From Acidobacteria bacterium UBA2994 (GTDB lineage: Bacteria > Acidobacteriota > Vicinamibacteria > Vicinamibacterales > UBA8438), in NCBI GenBank assembly GCA_002346545.1, contig DEAA01000072.1:18395-82394 (forward strand): a stretch of 64,000 nucleotides of DNA, read 5' to 3'. The translations under genes were made by a program, and so were the position numbers. The notes below the pieces were generated by a model. The model was not told the DNA's origin, ran no database searches, and saw only the letters and a program-made list of their open reading frames with translations. Positions 8,064-20,245 of this stretch are shown here, one piece after another; position 1 is the first letter of the stretch; every line of letters begins with the position of its first letter.

Positions 8064-9593
8064 ATGACAATTAAAGCGGACGAGATAACCCAGATCATTC
8101 GCGACCAGATCGGTGACTACACCCTCGACGTCGATGTGGCCGAAGTCGGCACGGTCGTCTCGGTTGGAGACGGCATTGCCCAAGTCCACGGGATAGAGAG
8201 CGTCATGGCTACCGAGATGCTTGAGTTCCCGCACGGGATCTACGGACTGGCGCTGAACCTCGAAGAAGACGGGGTCGGCGCGGTTCTCCTCGGCCAGAGC
8301 ACCGAGATCAAGGAAGGCGATACGGTCAAGCGTACCGGTCGCATCATTTCGGTGCCGGTTGGTGAAGCGCTCCTGGGCCGGGTGGTCAACGCCCTCGGGC
8401 AGCCGCTCGATGGGAAAGGGCCGATTGCGGCGACCGAGTCCTCGCCTGTCGAGAAGATTGCGCCCGGCGTCGTCGACCGCCAGAGCGTCAGCATTCCGCT
8501 TCAGACCGGTCTCAAGGCGATCGACGCGATGGTGCCGATTGGCCGCGGCCAGCGAGAGTTGATCATCGGTGACCGCCAGACCGGCAAGACCGCGGTGGCC
8601 GTCGATACGATCCTCAACCAGCGCGGCAACAACGTAGTCTGCATCTACAACGCCATCGGACAGAAGCAGTCGACCATCGCGCAGGTGGTGAAGACCCTCG
8701 AAGAGAACAACGCGATGGAGTTCACCATCGTCGTAGCCGCGCCGGCATCGGCGCCTGCCCCACTGCTCTTCATCAGTCCGTACTCCGCCTGCGCGATGGG
8801 CGAGTACTTCCGTGACAAGGGCGAGCACGCCCTTTGTATCTACGACGACCTCTCCAAGCACGCCCAGGCGTATCGCGAGATCTCCTTGCTGCTCCGCCGT
8901 CCCCCGGGGCGCGAGGCATATCCGGGCGACGTCTTCTACCTGCACTCCAGACTGCTCGAGCGTGCAGCCATGATGCGGGATGAACTCGGAGCGGGTTCGC
9001 TGACCGCGTTGCCGATCATCGAGACTCAGGCCGGCGACCTGTCGGCCTACATTCCGACTAACGTCATCTCCATCACTGACGGTCAGATCTTCTTGGAGTC
9101 CGACCTGTTCCACCAGGGTGTGCGCCCGGCTATCAACGTCGGCAACTCGGTCTCCCGTGTGGGCGGGGCGGCCCAGGTTAAGGCGATGCGGCAGGTCTCG
9201 GGCACCTTGCGACTCGACCTGGCCCAGTTCCGCGAGCTGGCCGCCTTCGCTCAGATGGCCAGCGATCTCGACAAGGCGACCCAGGACCAGCTCAACCGCG
9301 GAGGCCGACTGGTCGAGGTCCTAAAGCAGCCGCAGTATCAGCCGCTGCCGGTGGCCAATCAGGTGCTGATCATCTACGCCGGTACTAAGGGCTATCTCGA
9401 TGAGGTCGCCGAGACCGATTGCCGCGCCTATGAGACCGAGCTCTATCAGTTCGTCGAGGGCCGCGAGCCGTCACTTTTTGCCGATCTGGCCGAGAAGAAG
9501 CAGCTCGACGATGACCTTAAGGGTCGGGTCGAGGCGGTGCTTAAGGAGTTCACCGAGCAGTTCCTGGCGGCCCGCAAGACCGCCGCGGCCTAG
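8064..9593 (+). CDS. atpA: ATP synthase F1 subunit alpha
   Basis: The 509-residue non-catalytic nucleotide-binding subunit has the P-loop GDRQTGKTA at residues 169-177. The F1 alpha/beta signature follows in [17 protein letters not shown] near 355-371. The N-terminal beta-barrel and C-terminal helical domain are complete. It follows atpH after a 78-bp gap containing a short direct repeat (CGAACCACA twice). Confidence 0.98.
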   Translation: MTIKADEITQIIRDQIGDYTLDVDVAEVGTVVSVGDGIAQVHGIESVMATEMLEFPHGIYGLALNLEEDGVGAVLLGQSTEIKEGDTVKRTGRIISVPVGEALLGRVVNALGQPLDGKGPIAATESSPVEKIAPGVVDRQSVSIPLQTGLKAIDAMVPIGRGQRELIIGDRQTGKTAVAVDTILNQRGNNVVCIYNAIGQKQSTIAQVVKTLEENNAMEFTIVVAAPASAPAPLLFISPYSACAMGEYFRDKGEHALCIYDDLSKHAQAYREISLLLRRPPGREAYPGDVFYLHSRLLERAAMMRDELGAGSLTALPIIETQAGDLSAYIPTNVISITDGQIFLESDLFHQGVRPAINVGNSVSRVGGAAQVKAMRQVSGTLRLDLAQFRELAAFAQMASDLDKATQDQLNRGGRLVEVLKQPQYQPLPVANQVLIIYAGTKGYLDEVAETDCRAYETELYQFVEGREPSLFADLAEKKQLDDDLKGRVEAVLKEFTEQFLAARKTAAA

Positions 9594-9628
9594 GCCGAAC
9601 GTCAGAGCCAGCGGACAGAGGACTCAGC

Positions 9629-11997
<2,369 letters not shown>

Positions 11998-12420
11998 ATG
12001 GCCATTCCTGACCATCTCACCCTCGAGATCGTCACGCCCGAACGGGCCGTCGTCAGCGAGCAGGTGGATGAAGTCCAGGTGCCCGGGGCCGAAGGTTCGT
12101 TCGGGGTGTTGCCTGGTCACACGCCGCTGCTGGCAACGCTCCAGGTCGGAGAACTCTGGTATCGCCAGGGCGAAGAGAACTCCTATGTGGCGGTCTCCTT
12201 CGGCTTCGCCGAGGTGCAGCCCGGCCGGGTCACCGTGCTGGCGCAAATCGCCGAATCGGCCGAGGAGATCAACGTTACCCGGGCGGAGGCGGCCCAGGAA
12301 CGGGCCAAGGGCCGTTTAGACAAGCCGGTGGTCGACATGGACTTCGAGCGTGCCCGTCTGGCGCTGCTAAAGTCTTTGACCCGGTTGCAGGTCGCCTCGC
12401 GCGCCAAGACTCGCGGTTAA
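11998..12420 (+). CDS. atpC: ATP synthase F1 subunit epsilon
   Basis: The 140-residue subunit has the N-terminal beta-sandwich (LEIVTPERAVVSEQVDEVQVPGAEG). GSFGVLPGHTPLLATL follows near 38-53, and a C-terminal two-helix region (TRAEAAQERAKG onward) completes it. Epsilon binds gamma and can inhibit ATP hydrolysis. It abuts atpD with no gap and closes the F1 operon. Confidence 0.95.
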   Translation: MAIPDHLTLEIVTPERAVVSEQVDEVQVPGAEGSFGVLPGHTPLLATLQVGELWYRQGEENSYVAVSFGFAEVQPGRVTVLAQIAESAEEINVTRAEAAQERAKGRLDKPVVDMDFERARLALLKSLTRLQVASRAKTRG

Positions 12421-12514
12421 CGCCCGAAGCGACCGACGCCTCGCCCACCTCTTGGTTCCCACCCGTGTGTGGGTGACAATGCGGGCAGCGCGATCCGACC
12501 CGTCTTTCCAAGCG

Positions 12515-13282
12515 ATGCGCCTTTCCTCTGCCTCCGCGACCGACACAGGGCTGCGACGGTCCATCAACGAAGACAATCTGTCGGTGCGTGACGATCTGGG
12601 TCTGTATGTCGTGGCCGACGGCATGGGTGGTCACGCGGCTGGCGACGTCGCGTCAGAGGCGGCGGTTGAGGGCATTGTCGCGTTCGTCGAGGCGACGGTT
12701 GCGGTGTCGCCGGACCAGACCTGGCCCATTGCTTTCAACCCCGAGCACAGCGTCAACGCCAATCGGTTGCAGGCCGGGTTTCGTATGGGAAATCGCCGGC
12801 TCGCGTCCCAGATCGCGGCGTCGAGTGAACTACGCGGCATGGCGACCACAGCGGTGGCGATGCTGACCGGCGATGGCGCGGCGACGTTGGCCCACGTCGG
12901 AGACAGCCGTGGCTATCGTCTCCGCGCTGGCGCCCTGGAGCGGCTGACCCGCGACCATTCCTGGGTTGAGGAGCAGATCCGGGTGGGTGCGCTGACTGAG
13001 GAGGCAGCGCGCGAGCACCCCTGGCGGAACATTGTGACGCGGGCGCTCTCGGGGTCCGAAGAGCTCGAGGTGGATCTGCAAGAGCTTGAGCTCCAGGTGG
13101 GCGACCGGCTTTTGCTCTGCTCCGATGGGGTGTTTACCGTGCTGAGCGACGACGAGATCGGCGAGGTGCTTGGTCGGGACACCGCCCTACATCGCATCTG
13201 CGAGGCACTGATCCAGGCTGCCAATGACGGCGGCGGTCCTGATAACGTGACAGCGGTCGTGCTCCAGGTCGATGCTGTCTAA
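12515..13282 (+). CDS. PP2C-family Ser/Thr protein phosphatase
   Basis: The 255-residue Stp/PrpC-type metal-dependent phosphatase has the expected blocks: ATDTGLRRSINEDNL (motif 1), VADGMGGHAAGDVAS (metal-binding Asp-Gly-Met-Gly-Gly-His), LAHVGDSRGYRLR, LLLCSDGVFTVLSDDEI and GGPDNVTAVVLQ. I chose ATG 12515 because homologues begin shortly before the first motif; in-frame starts exist upstream at 12452 and 12479. It is cytosolic and probably reverses Hanks-type Ser/Thr kinase phosphorylation. Its last 11 bases overlap the following ABC permease gene, so translation is likely coupled. That pairing is unusual. Confidence 0.9.
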   Translation: MRLSSASATDTGLRRSINEDNLSVRDDLGLYVVADGMGGHAAGDVASEAAVEGIVAFVEATVAVSPDQTWPIAFNPEHSVNANRLQAGFRMGNRRLASQIAASSELRGMATTAVAMLTGDGAATLAHVGDSRGYRLRAGALERLTRDHSWVEEQIRVGALTEEAAREHPWRNIVTRALSGSEELEVDLQELELQVGDRLLLCSDGVFTVLSDDEIGEVLGRDTALHRICEALIQAANDGGGPDNVTAVVLQVDAV

Positions 13283-14066
13283 CCTCGGAGAGCTCTACCG
13301 GTACCGGGGGCTCATCCAGACACTCGTTGCCCGGGAGCTGAAGGCCCGATACCGGGGTTCGGTGCTCGGGTTCTTCTGGTCGTTCGTCAACCCGCTGCTG
13401 CTACTGCTGGTCTATTCGTTCGTCTTCACCGTGGTTCTGCCCCGGGGCGAGCTGGTCAGTCTGGAGCCCTACGCCGTGTTCCTCTTCTGCGGGTTGCTCC
13501 CATGGACCTGGTTCTCGTCGTCGCTGTCCGATGGCGCCAACGTGCTCATCATCAACGGTAATTTGATCAAGAAGGTCATGTTTCCGGCTGAGATCCTGCC
13601 GATTGTGGCCGTGCTCTCGAACATGGTTCACTTCCTGTTCGGGCTGCCCATCCTCATCATCTTCCTGCTCTATTACGCGGTGCCGCTCCGGCTGACCGAG
13701 CTTGCGTGGTTCCCCTTCGTGGTCGCAGTGCAGTTCACGCTCACGCTGGGTCTCGTGATGGTGCTGTCTGCGCTAACGGTCCACTTTCGGGACATCAAGG
13801 ACCTGCTGGCGAACATCCTGACGCTTTGGTTCTTCGCCACCCCGATTATCTATCCGATGTCATTTCTGTCGGATCGGGGCAAGGCCATCATGGACCTCAA
13901 CCCATTCGCGCATCTGGCAATCTCGTATCAGGAGATCCTCTTCTACGACGGGCCGTTCGGTCACTGGAAGTGGCTGCTCGCGTTGGCGGTGGCAGGCCTG
14001 GTGCTCTTTTTGTTTGGCTACGCCCTGTTCGATCGCCTGCGGGATTCATTCGCGGAGGAAGTTTAG
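13272..14066 (+). CDS. Polysaccharide ABC exporter permease (Wzm/TagG type)
   Basis: The 264-residue ABC-2 type membrane protein has an N-terminal amphipathic segment (LIQTLVARELKARYRGSVLG) typical of Wzm/TagG/KpsM permeases. About six hydrophobic helices follow, including FFWSFVNPLLLLLVYSFVF and the conserved region FFATPIIYPMSF. It overlaps the ATP-binding partner by 1 bp (TAGTG). It would form the inner-membrane channel exporting an undecaprenyl-linked glycan. No glycosyltransferases flank it here. Confidence 0.92.
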   Translation: MLSNLGELYRYRGLIQTLVARELKARYRGSVLGFFWSFVNPLLLLLVYSFVFTVVLPRGELVSLEPYAVFLFCGLLPWTWFSSSLSDGANVLIINGNLIKKVMFPAEILPIVAVLSNMVHFLFGLPILIIFLLYYAVPLRLTELAWFPFVVAVQFTLTLGLVMVLSALTVHFRDIKDLLANILTLWFFATPIIYPMSFLSDRGKAIMDLNPFAHLAISYQEILFYDGPFGHWKWLLALAVAGLVLFLFGYALFDRLRDSFAEEV

Positions 14067-15562
14067 TGACCCCTGCGATTGACCTCGACCACGTCACGAA
14101 GATCTACCGGCGGCACGGGCACAGCCGGCGATTCGTGACCCTCAAGAGCGCCCTGCTCACTGGCAGCCTTGTGGCCCAGCTGCGGCCGGACGAATCATTC
14201 CGTGCGTTGAGCGATGTGTCGGTGCAGGTGCCTCGCGGGGTGTCCTACGGTGTGATCGGGCGAAACGGTTCTGGGAAGAGCACACTGCTGAAACTGGTGG
14301 CGGGGATCACCAAGCCGACCCATGGGTCCGTGCGGGTGAACGGACGCGTGTCGGCCCTGATAGAGCTGGGCGCGGGCTTTCATCCGGAGATCTCGGGTCG
14401 TGAGAACGTCTTCATCAACGGCATCATGCTCGGGCTGTCCCGGAGGGACATCGAACAGCGGTTCGACGAGATCGTGGAGTTCGCCGAGATGGAGGAGTTC
14501 ATCGACGCCCCAGTTAAGACCTACTCCTCGGGGATGTACATGCGGCTCGGTTTCGCGGTGGCGGTGCACGTCGACCCGGACATCCTTTTGGTAGACGAAG
14601 TTCTGGCCGTCGGCGACGAGGGCTTCAGCCTGAAATGTCTGGACAAGTTCGCGGAGTTCAAGCGCCGAGGCAAGACTATTCTCCTGGTCAGCCACGGCTT
14701 ATCAATGGTCGAGCGGTTCTGCGACGAGGCGCTCTGGCTGGAGGCTGGCGACCGGCGAGCGACCGGCGATCCGAAACGGGTGGTCCAGATGTATCTGGCC
14801 GACGTCGAGCAGCTCGAAGACGAGCTGTTGGCCGCCGCTGACGCCAAGGCGCAAGCCTCGGCCCAAGCCGACGGGAGTGGGCAGGTCGGCGAATCGCCGA
14901 ACGACCCCAAGGGGCCTGAGCCGGCCGCCGAACAGGCCGTCGTGTCACCGGCGTCTGAGCCCGACAACCCTCTCGACGAGACCGCGAGTGCGCTAGAGCC
15001 CGCCGAGCAGGCACCACCTCCCCCTGAGGGCGAGCACGCGGAGGTCGATGAGGAAACCGGGTTGGTGAACATGTTCACCGCCAACGAAGGACGCTGGGGT
15101 TCAGGGGCAGTTCGGATCGAAGAAGTCACGCTCGAGGGCGACCAAGGTGCGGGTCACGTCTTCCACACGGGCGACCGCATGACCATCCGAATGAAGGTTC
15201 GCGCCGCCCAGCCAGTCGAAGACTTCGCATTCGGCATCAGCATCTTCAGCACCGACGGCGTCTGCTGCTTTGGCACCAACACGAACATCGAAGAGATGGA
15301 ATCCGCCTCGCTCAGTGGGGCGGGTGAGGTGGAGTTCGCCATCGAGCAGCTCGATCTCGTCGAGGGTACCTACAAGCTCGACGTGGCGGCACACAAGCGA
15401 GACGGCTTTTCTTACGACTACCACCGGCTGCTCTACACATTTCGCGTGAAGTCCAGGACAAAGGACGTAGGCATCTACCGCCCACGACATGTCTGGCGAT
15501 TCACCGACAACTTGCGGTTCAAGCCGGTCTCTGCGGCGGCGGACGACTCCTCCTCTGACTGA
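14066..15562 (+). CDS. Polysaccharide ABC exporter ATPase with Wzt C-terminal domain
   Basis: The 498-residue ATPase partner of the permease has Walker A GRNGSGKST near 65, signature YSSGMYMRLGFAVAV near 153 and Walker B DILLVDEVLAVGDE near 171. A long Ala/Pro/Glu-rich, probably disordered linker spans about 255-335. Residues about 340-485 resemble the Wzt C-terminal carbohydrate-binding beta-sandwich (FHTGDRMTIRMKV, FGISIFSTDG, LVEGTYKLDVAAH). In characterised systems that domain recognises the capped end of O-antigen before export. The start is GTG 14066 with ribosome site GGAGGAAG; a longer open frame upstream overlaps the permease and is not genuine. The 80-residue linker is longer than usual. 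Confidence 0.92.
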   Translation: MTPAIDLDHVTKIYRRHGHSRRFVTLKSALLTGSLVAQLRPDESFRALSDVSVQVPRGVSYGVIGRNGSGKSTLLKLVAGITKPTHGSVRVNGRVSALIELGAGFHPEISGRENVFINGIMLGLSRRDIEQRFDEIVEFAEMEEFIDAPVKTYSSGMYMRLGFAVAVHVDPDILLVDEVLAVGDEGFSLKCLDKFAEFKRRGKTILLVSHGLSMVERFCDEALWLEAGDRRATGDPKRVVQMYLADVEQLEDELLAAADAKAQASAQADGSGQVGESPNDPKGPEPAAEQAVVSPASEPDNPLDETASALEPAEQAPPPPEGEHAEVDEETGLVNMFTANEGRWGSGAVRIEEVTLEGDQGAGHVFHTGDRMTIRMKVRAAQPVEDFAFGISIFSTDGVCCFGTNTNIEEMESASLSGAGEVEFAIEQLDLVEGTYKLDVAAHKRDGFSYDYHRLLYTFRVKSRTKDVGIYRPRHVWRFTDNLRFKPVSAAADDSSSD

Positions 15563-15605
15563 AATCGCCGGTCCGGGTGGACGACCGCTCAGGTAGACAC
15601 GACCC

Positions 15606-18600
15606 GTGACTGGGACCTCTCTGACCCTGCAGGCGGCGCTGAAGATGGCCGCGGCGCGAGCCGGGCTCGGCCCGTCCGGCAGCTTGGCTGGATTGTCGCC
15701 GTCGGCGCGTGGGTTCGCGGCCGCGGTGGCGGCCGGTGAGTCACCAGTTCTCGTCGTGGTGCCGGGAGACCGCGACGTGGAGCAGTTGGTCACCGACACC
15801 CGATTCTTTCTCGCGGCGCTCGATGCCCTTCCGTCTCACGACGCCGCGGCGGCGGTGTTGCCCTATCCGTCACACGAAGTCGATCCGTACCGCGGTTTGG
15901 CTCCGCACTTTGATGTCGCGGCCGCGCGAGCGCGGGCGCTCTACGGGCTTGCAACCGGTACGGTCCGGGTGGTGATCGCCGCCGCATCTGCGCTGCTCCC
16001 CCGGGTCAGCCCCCCGGAGCGTCTGCGCGCTGCGAGCGTGCGGCTCTCCGAGGGGGTACTGCTCGATCCGACTGCGTTCGGGGATTTGCTGGCCGACGCC
16101 GGGTTCCTGCCAGCCGATCCGGTTGATGCGCATGGCGAGTTTTGCGTCCGTGGCGGCGTGGTCGACTTCTTTCCCGCGGGAGCCGAAATCCCGGTGCGCG
16201 CCGAGTTCGCCGGCGACAGCCTGGAGTCGATCCGACGGTTCGACCCGTCCACCCAGCGTTCGGTCCAGGTCCTCGACCGGATCGATATTGTCCCGTTGCG
16301 CGAGCTCTTCGAGGACGACACCTCCGCCGGCGATCCGGACCATCTGGACCGAAGTGCTTGGTTGGCCGACTACCTGCAGGTCGGTGCCACGCGGGTCTAT
16401 GTGACAGAGAGGGACGACGTCCGGCAGACCATCGACCGCCGCTTCGAACAGGCCGAGAACGGTTTCGCCGATGCAGGGGCTCGCGGCGAGGTCGTCGCTC
16501 CTCCGGCGGCGCTACTCGTTGAGGCGGACGAGCTCAAGCCCTGGATCGCGGCAGCTGAGCGCATGGAACAGCTCTGGGAGGATGCCACGCCGGCAACGGC
16601 CGTCCGCCACGTCGGGTGCCAGCCGGTCGTCGCGTTCCACGGGCGTCTCGCCGACTGGGTGACCGAGATCCGCCGGGCCCGGGAGCGGGAGGAGCAGGCG
16701 CTGTTTGTGGCCGCCACGCCAGGCCGGGCCGAGCGGGTCATCGAGTTGCTCGCCGATTACGACCTGACCGCTCTGCCGGTGGACGAGACCGAGGGGACCC
16801 ATGGCGCGGCGCTGCTCGTGGTCACGGGCCGGTTGACCCGCGGTTTCCGTCTGCCCGATGCCGGATTGCTCGTCTTCAGCGAGCCAGACGTCTTCGACGA
16901 GGAGCGGCGGGCCCGCGCGCCGGTGGCCAAGCCAGTCCGCTCGTTTCTCTCCGACTTCCGAGATCTGAAAGTTGGCGATCGCGTCGTGCACGTCGAGCAT
17001 GGGGTGGGGCGGTTCGTCGGGCTCCGGCAGATCCCGGTGGGTCTCGAACAGCACGAATTCATGGAGCTACGCTACGCCAGTGAGGATAAGCTCTTTGTCC
17101 CGGTTCAGCAGCTCGACCAGCTGCAGAAGTACACCGGCTCCACTCGTGCTTCGCTGGACAAGCTGGGTGGGACCAGCTGGAGCAAGACCAAGACTCGCGT
17201 CCGCAAGGCGATGCGGGATATGGCCGAGGAGTTGCTCAAGCTCTACGCGGCCAGGAAAGCCGTGCCCGGTCATGCGTTCAGCGCCGACACCCACTGGCAC
17301 CGCGAGTTCGACGACGCGTTCGCGTATGAGCTGACCGCGGACCAGACCAAGGCCATCCGTGACATTCGGCAGGATATGGAAGCGTCCACGCCGATGGACC
17401 GGCTGCTATGTGGTGACGTGGGGTATGGGAAGACCGAGGTGGCCATGCGAGCCGCCTTCAAGACGGTCATGGACGGCAAGCAGGTGGGGGTGCTGGCCCC
17501 CACCACGGTTTTGGCATTCCAGCACTACAAGACCCTAGTCGACCGGTTTGCCGCCTTCCCGGTGCGCATCGATCTCGTCAGCCGCTTTCGGACTCGGGCC
17601 GAGCAGAAGGAAACCTTGTTGCAGCTGGCCGACGGCAAGCTCGACATCATCGTGGGCACGCACCGGCTTCTGTCCAAGGATGTCGTGTTTCGGGACCTTG
17701 GGCTACTGGTGGTTGACGAGGAACAGCGCTTCGGCGTCGCGCACAAGGAGCGGATCAAGCAGTTGCGCCGCCGGGTTGACGTGCTGACCATGACCGCCAC
17801 GCCGCTCCCCCGCACCCTCAACATGTCGCTGGTGGGGATCCGGGACATGTCCGTGATCGAGACGCCTCCCAAGGATCGTCAGTCGATCCAGACCAACGTG
17901 GTGCGCTTCGACCATCAGACGATCGCTCGGGCCATCCGGACCGAGCTCGAGCGGGGCGGCCAAGTCTACTTCCTCCACAGCCGGGTGACGTCGATCTACG
18001 CTATGGGCGAGATCTTGACCCGTATGCTGCCGGAGGCTCGTATCGCTGTGGCCCACGGGCAGATGGCCGAGGGCCAGCTCGAACGTTGCATGATCGACTT
18101 CGTCCAGCACGAATACGATGTCCTGCTGGCAACGACAATCATCGAGAACGGTCTAGACATTCCTAACGCCAACACGATCATCATCAATCACGCGGAGGGG
18201 TTCGGCCTGGCTCAGCTCTACCAGCTTCGCGGCCGGGTGGGACGTTCCGATCGGCGAGCGTATGCCTATCTGCTGGTGCCCCCCGAGGGCTCCCTCTCGC
18301 CGGTGGCCAGGCAGCGGCTGTCGGCCATCCGTGAGTTCAGCGATCTTGGGAGCGGCTTCCGCGTCGCCGCGCTCGACCTTGAGATCCGCGGCGCAGGTAA
18401 CCTCCTGGGTGGCGAGCAGAGCGGGCACATCGAGTCGGTCGGGTTCGACCTCTATGTCAAGCTGCTCGAGCAGACGGTGCGGGAGCTCAAGGGCGAGGAG
18501 ATCGAGGAGGAGGAGGTCCGTGCGACGGTCAACCTCGACGTTGACGTCAAGATCGACCAGCGATATATCCCGGACACGAACCAGCGGCTCACCATCTACC

Positions 18601-19082
18601 GCCGCGTCGCGGCGGCCCGCGACGAAGCGTCGTTGTCCGGCCTCCTCGATGAGCTGCATGACCGATATGGACCGATACCCCCAACTGTGGCGACGCTCGT
18701 GGAGTATGGCCGGCTGCGTGTCCTGGCCGATGAGCTCGGGGTCGAGACCATGGACCGGGATAGCCAGCAGGTTGTGCTGAAGTTCCGGGATACCACCCCG
18801 GTGGATCCGGTGCGGCTGGTCCGCTTCGTCGAGCGACGTGGAGACCTTCGACTGAAGCCCCCGGCCACCCTGTTTGTCGATCTGCGCGCCCCCGGCGACA
18901 CCCTACGTAGCGCCGGAAACCTGTCGTGGTGGACGGATCGAGCGCGGAGCGCAGACGTGCGTGCTGGCTTCTCACGCACCGACTATCAGCGGGAGGCCCG
19001 CCGTGGCCAGCAAACCGATGATCTGTTCGGTCGTATCAGCGATATGCTGGTCGAATTGGGAACCCTTCGCGTCGACGGCTAG
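15606..19082 (+). CDS. mfd: Transcription-repair coupling factor Mfd
   Basis: This 1158-residue DNA translocase removes stalled RNA polymerase and recruits UvrA. The N-terminal UvrB-like module contains PYPSHEVDPYRGL. The RNA-polymerase-interacting CarD-like domain begins LKVGDRVVHVEHGVGRFVGL near 454. RecG-like motor motifs include GDVGYGKTEVAMRAAF near 603 and the DEEQ box (VVDEEQRFGV) near 703. The C-terminal TRCF domain has VDVKIDQRYIPD. The start is GTG 15606. Length matches the family (about 1150). Confidence 0.97.
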   Translation: MTGTSLTLQAALKMAAARAGLGPSGSLAGLSPSARGFAAAVAAGESPVLVVVPGDRDVEQLVTDTRFFLAALDALPSHDAAAAVLPYPSHEVDPYRGLAPHFDVAAARARALYGLATGTVRVVIAAASALLPRVSPPERLRAASVRLSEGVLLDPTAFGDLLADAGFLPADPVDAHGEFCVRGGVVDFFPAGAEIPVRAEFAGDSLESIRRFDPSTQRSVQVLDRIDIVPLRELFEDDTSAGDPDHLDRSAWLADYLQVGATRVYVTERDDVRQTIDRRFEQAENGFADAGARGEVVAPPAALLVEADELKPWIAAAERMEQLWEDATPATAVRHVGCQPVVAFHGRLADWVTEIRRAREREEQALFVAATPGRAERVIELLADYDLTALPVDETEGTHGAALLVVTGRLTRGFRLPDAGLLVFSEPDVFDEERRARAPVAKPVRSFLSDFRDLKVGDRVVHVEHGVGRFVGLRQIPVGLEQHEFMELRYASEDKLFVPVQQLDQLQKYTGSTRASLDKLGGTSWSKTKTRVRKAMRDMAEELLKLYAARKAVPGHAFSADTHWHREFDDAFAYELTADQTKAIRDIRQDMEASTPMDRLLCGDVGYGKTEVAMRAAFKTVMDGKQVGVLAPTTVLAFQHYKTLVDRFAAFPVRIDLVSRFRTRAEQKETLLQLADGKLDIIVGTHRLLSKDVVFRDLGLLVVDEEQRFGVAHKERIKQLRRRVDVLTMTATPLPRTLNMSLVGIRDMSVIETPPKDRQSIQTNVVRFDHQTIARAIRTELERGGQVYFLHSRVTSIYAMGEILTRMLPEARIAVAHGQMAEGQLERCMIDFVQHEYDVLLATTIIENGLDIPNANTIIINHAEGFGLAQLYQLRGRVGRSDRRAYAYLLVPPEGSLSPVARQRLSAIREFSDLGSGFRVAALDLEIRGAGNLLGGEQSGHIESVGFDLYVKLLEQTVRELKGEEIEEEEVRATVNLDVDVKIDQRYIPDTNQRLTIYRRVAAARDEASLSGLLDELHDRYGPIPPTVATLVEYGRLRVLADELGVETMDRDSQQVVLKFRDTTPVDPVRLVRFVERRGDLRLKPPATLFVDLRAPGDTLRSAGNLSWWTDRARSADVRAGFSRTDYQREARRGQQTDDLFGRISDMLVELGTLRVDG

Positions 19083-19149
19083 CAGGCCGCGGAGGTCGAC
19101 CGTTAGCCGGGCTACGGCGTTTGTACGGGGTACAATCTAGGACGAGGAA

Positions 19150-20235
19150 ATGCAGATGAGCAACGCGTTGAGACACAGTCTCGCGACACTGGCGGTAGCG
19201 GCGCTCTTCTCTGGGATTGCCGACGCCCAGGGGCTGAAATCGGGACGGCCGGGGGCCCAGGTATTTGAGCGGATCATCGTCAAGATCAACGGTGATCCGT
19301 TCACCCAGACGGACCTCGAAGATGCCCAAATCACCGAGCTGCGTACGCGCAACGTCATAGCCCAGACCGACGCCGAGCTTCGAGCGATCATCGCGGAGAT
19401 TACCCCTGACGTTCTGGCCGAGGCGGTTGATACCGCTCTTATGGTGCAGCGCGGCCGCGACTACGGGTTTAGCCTTAGCGACGAGCAGTTCCAAGAGATC
19501 CTGACCGGCATCAAGGACGACAACGGGCTCAACGACGAACAGCTGGAGAGCGCCATTATTCAGGACCAGCAGATGACGATGCTCGAGTTCCGCCAGGCGG
19601 TTGAGGACCAGATGATGGTCGGCCAGGTCCAGCAAATTGAAATTCTGAACAAAATCTCGATGACCGACACCGAGGCGCGCGTCTACTACGACGATAACCT
19701 CGATGAGTTTATGCAGCCGGCCACCGTGACGCTGCGCGAGATCCTCATCGCCGCGGCAGACGGGACCGGTGCGCTGGCCCAGGCCCAGGATCAGGCTGCG
19801 CTGACGCGAGCCGAGCAGGCCCGCGCCAGGGTGCTGGGTGGTGAAGATTTCGCCGATGTAGCGCGCGAGATGTCCGATGCTGTGTCGAAGGACAACGGTG
19901 GGCTGCTGGGGCCGATCGTTAACTCGGATCTGAGCCAAGTGATCCTCGACCGGCTCGAGACGATGGAGGTCGGCGCCGTCGGCGAGATCGAACGGACCCC
20001 GGCCGGGTACCAGATTCTGCAGTTCGCCGACGAGACCGCCGCCGCTCCCCAGCCCTATGACGACGTTCGCAACAGCATCATGGAGAACGTCTTCGACGAG
20101 CGCCGGCTCGAAGCGCTGGATCGATATCTGGGGACCTTGCGGGACGATGCCATCATCGAGTGGGTCGACGAGGACCTGCAGGGCATCTACGAAGCCCAGA
20201 TCAGGTCGCGCGCTGCGGCCCGTCGGGGCGACTAG
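19150..20235 (+). CDS. Periplasmic peptidyl-prolyl isomerase, SurA/PpiC-like
   Basis: The 361-residue protein has a cleavable signal peptide (hydrophobic LATLAVAALFSGIADAQG, predicted cleavage after ADA). A SurA-type helical chaperone domain begins IIVKINGDPFTQTDL (about 40-180). A parvulin domain lies at about 195-300, seen as VTLREILIA, EDFADVAREMSD, NGGLLGPI and GAVGEIERTPAGYQILQ. It is probably an outer-membrane-protein folding factor. TACAAT at 19131-19136 is a plausible -10 element. A second in-frame ATG lies two codons downstream of the chosen start. Confidence 0.88.
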   Translation: MQMSNALRHSLATLAVAALFSGIADAQGLKSGRPGAQVFERIIVKINGDPFTQTDLEDAQITELRTRNVIAQTDAELRAIIAEITPDVLAEAVDTALMVQRGRDYGFSLSDEQFQEILTGIKDDNGLNDEQLESAIIQDQQMTMLEFRQAVEDQMMVGQVQQIEILNKISMTDTEARVYYDDNLDEFMQPATVTLREILIAAADGTGALAQAQDQAALTRAEQARARVLGGEDFADVAREMSDAVSKDNGGLLGPIVNSDLSQVILDRLETMEVGAVGEIERTPAGYQILQFADETAAAPQPYDDVRNSIMENVFDERRLEALDRYLGTLRDDAIIEWVDEDLQGIYEAQIRSRAAARRGD

Positions 20236-20245
20236 TCAGTTCGGC

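Noticed and set aside
7683..9113. 476-codon open frame antisense to atpA
   Set aside because: It is a shadow of the highly conserved atpA/atpH coding sequence in a high-GC genome; no motif and no ribosome site.
13706..14065. Long N-terminal extension of the Wzt-like ATPase
   Set aside because: This frame runs antiphase through the permease gene. The real start is GTG 14066 with a strong ribosome site and the family N-terminus.
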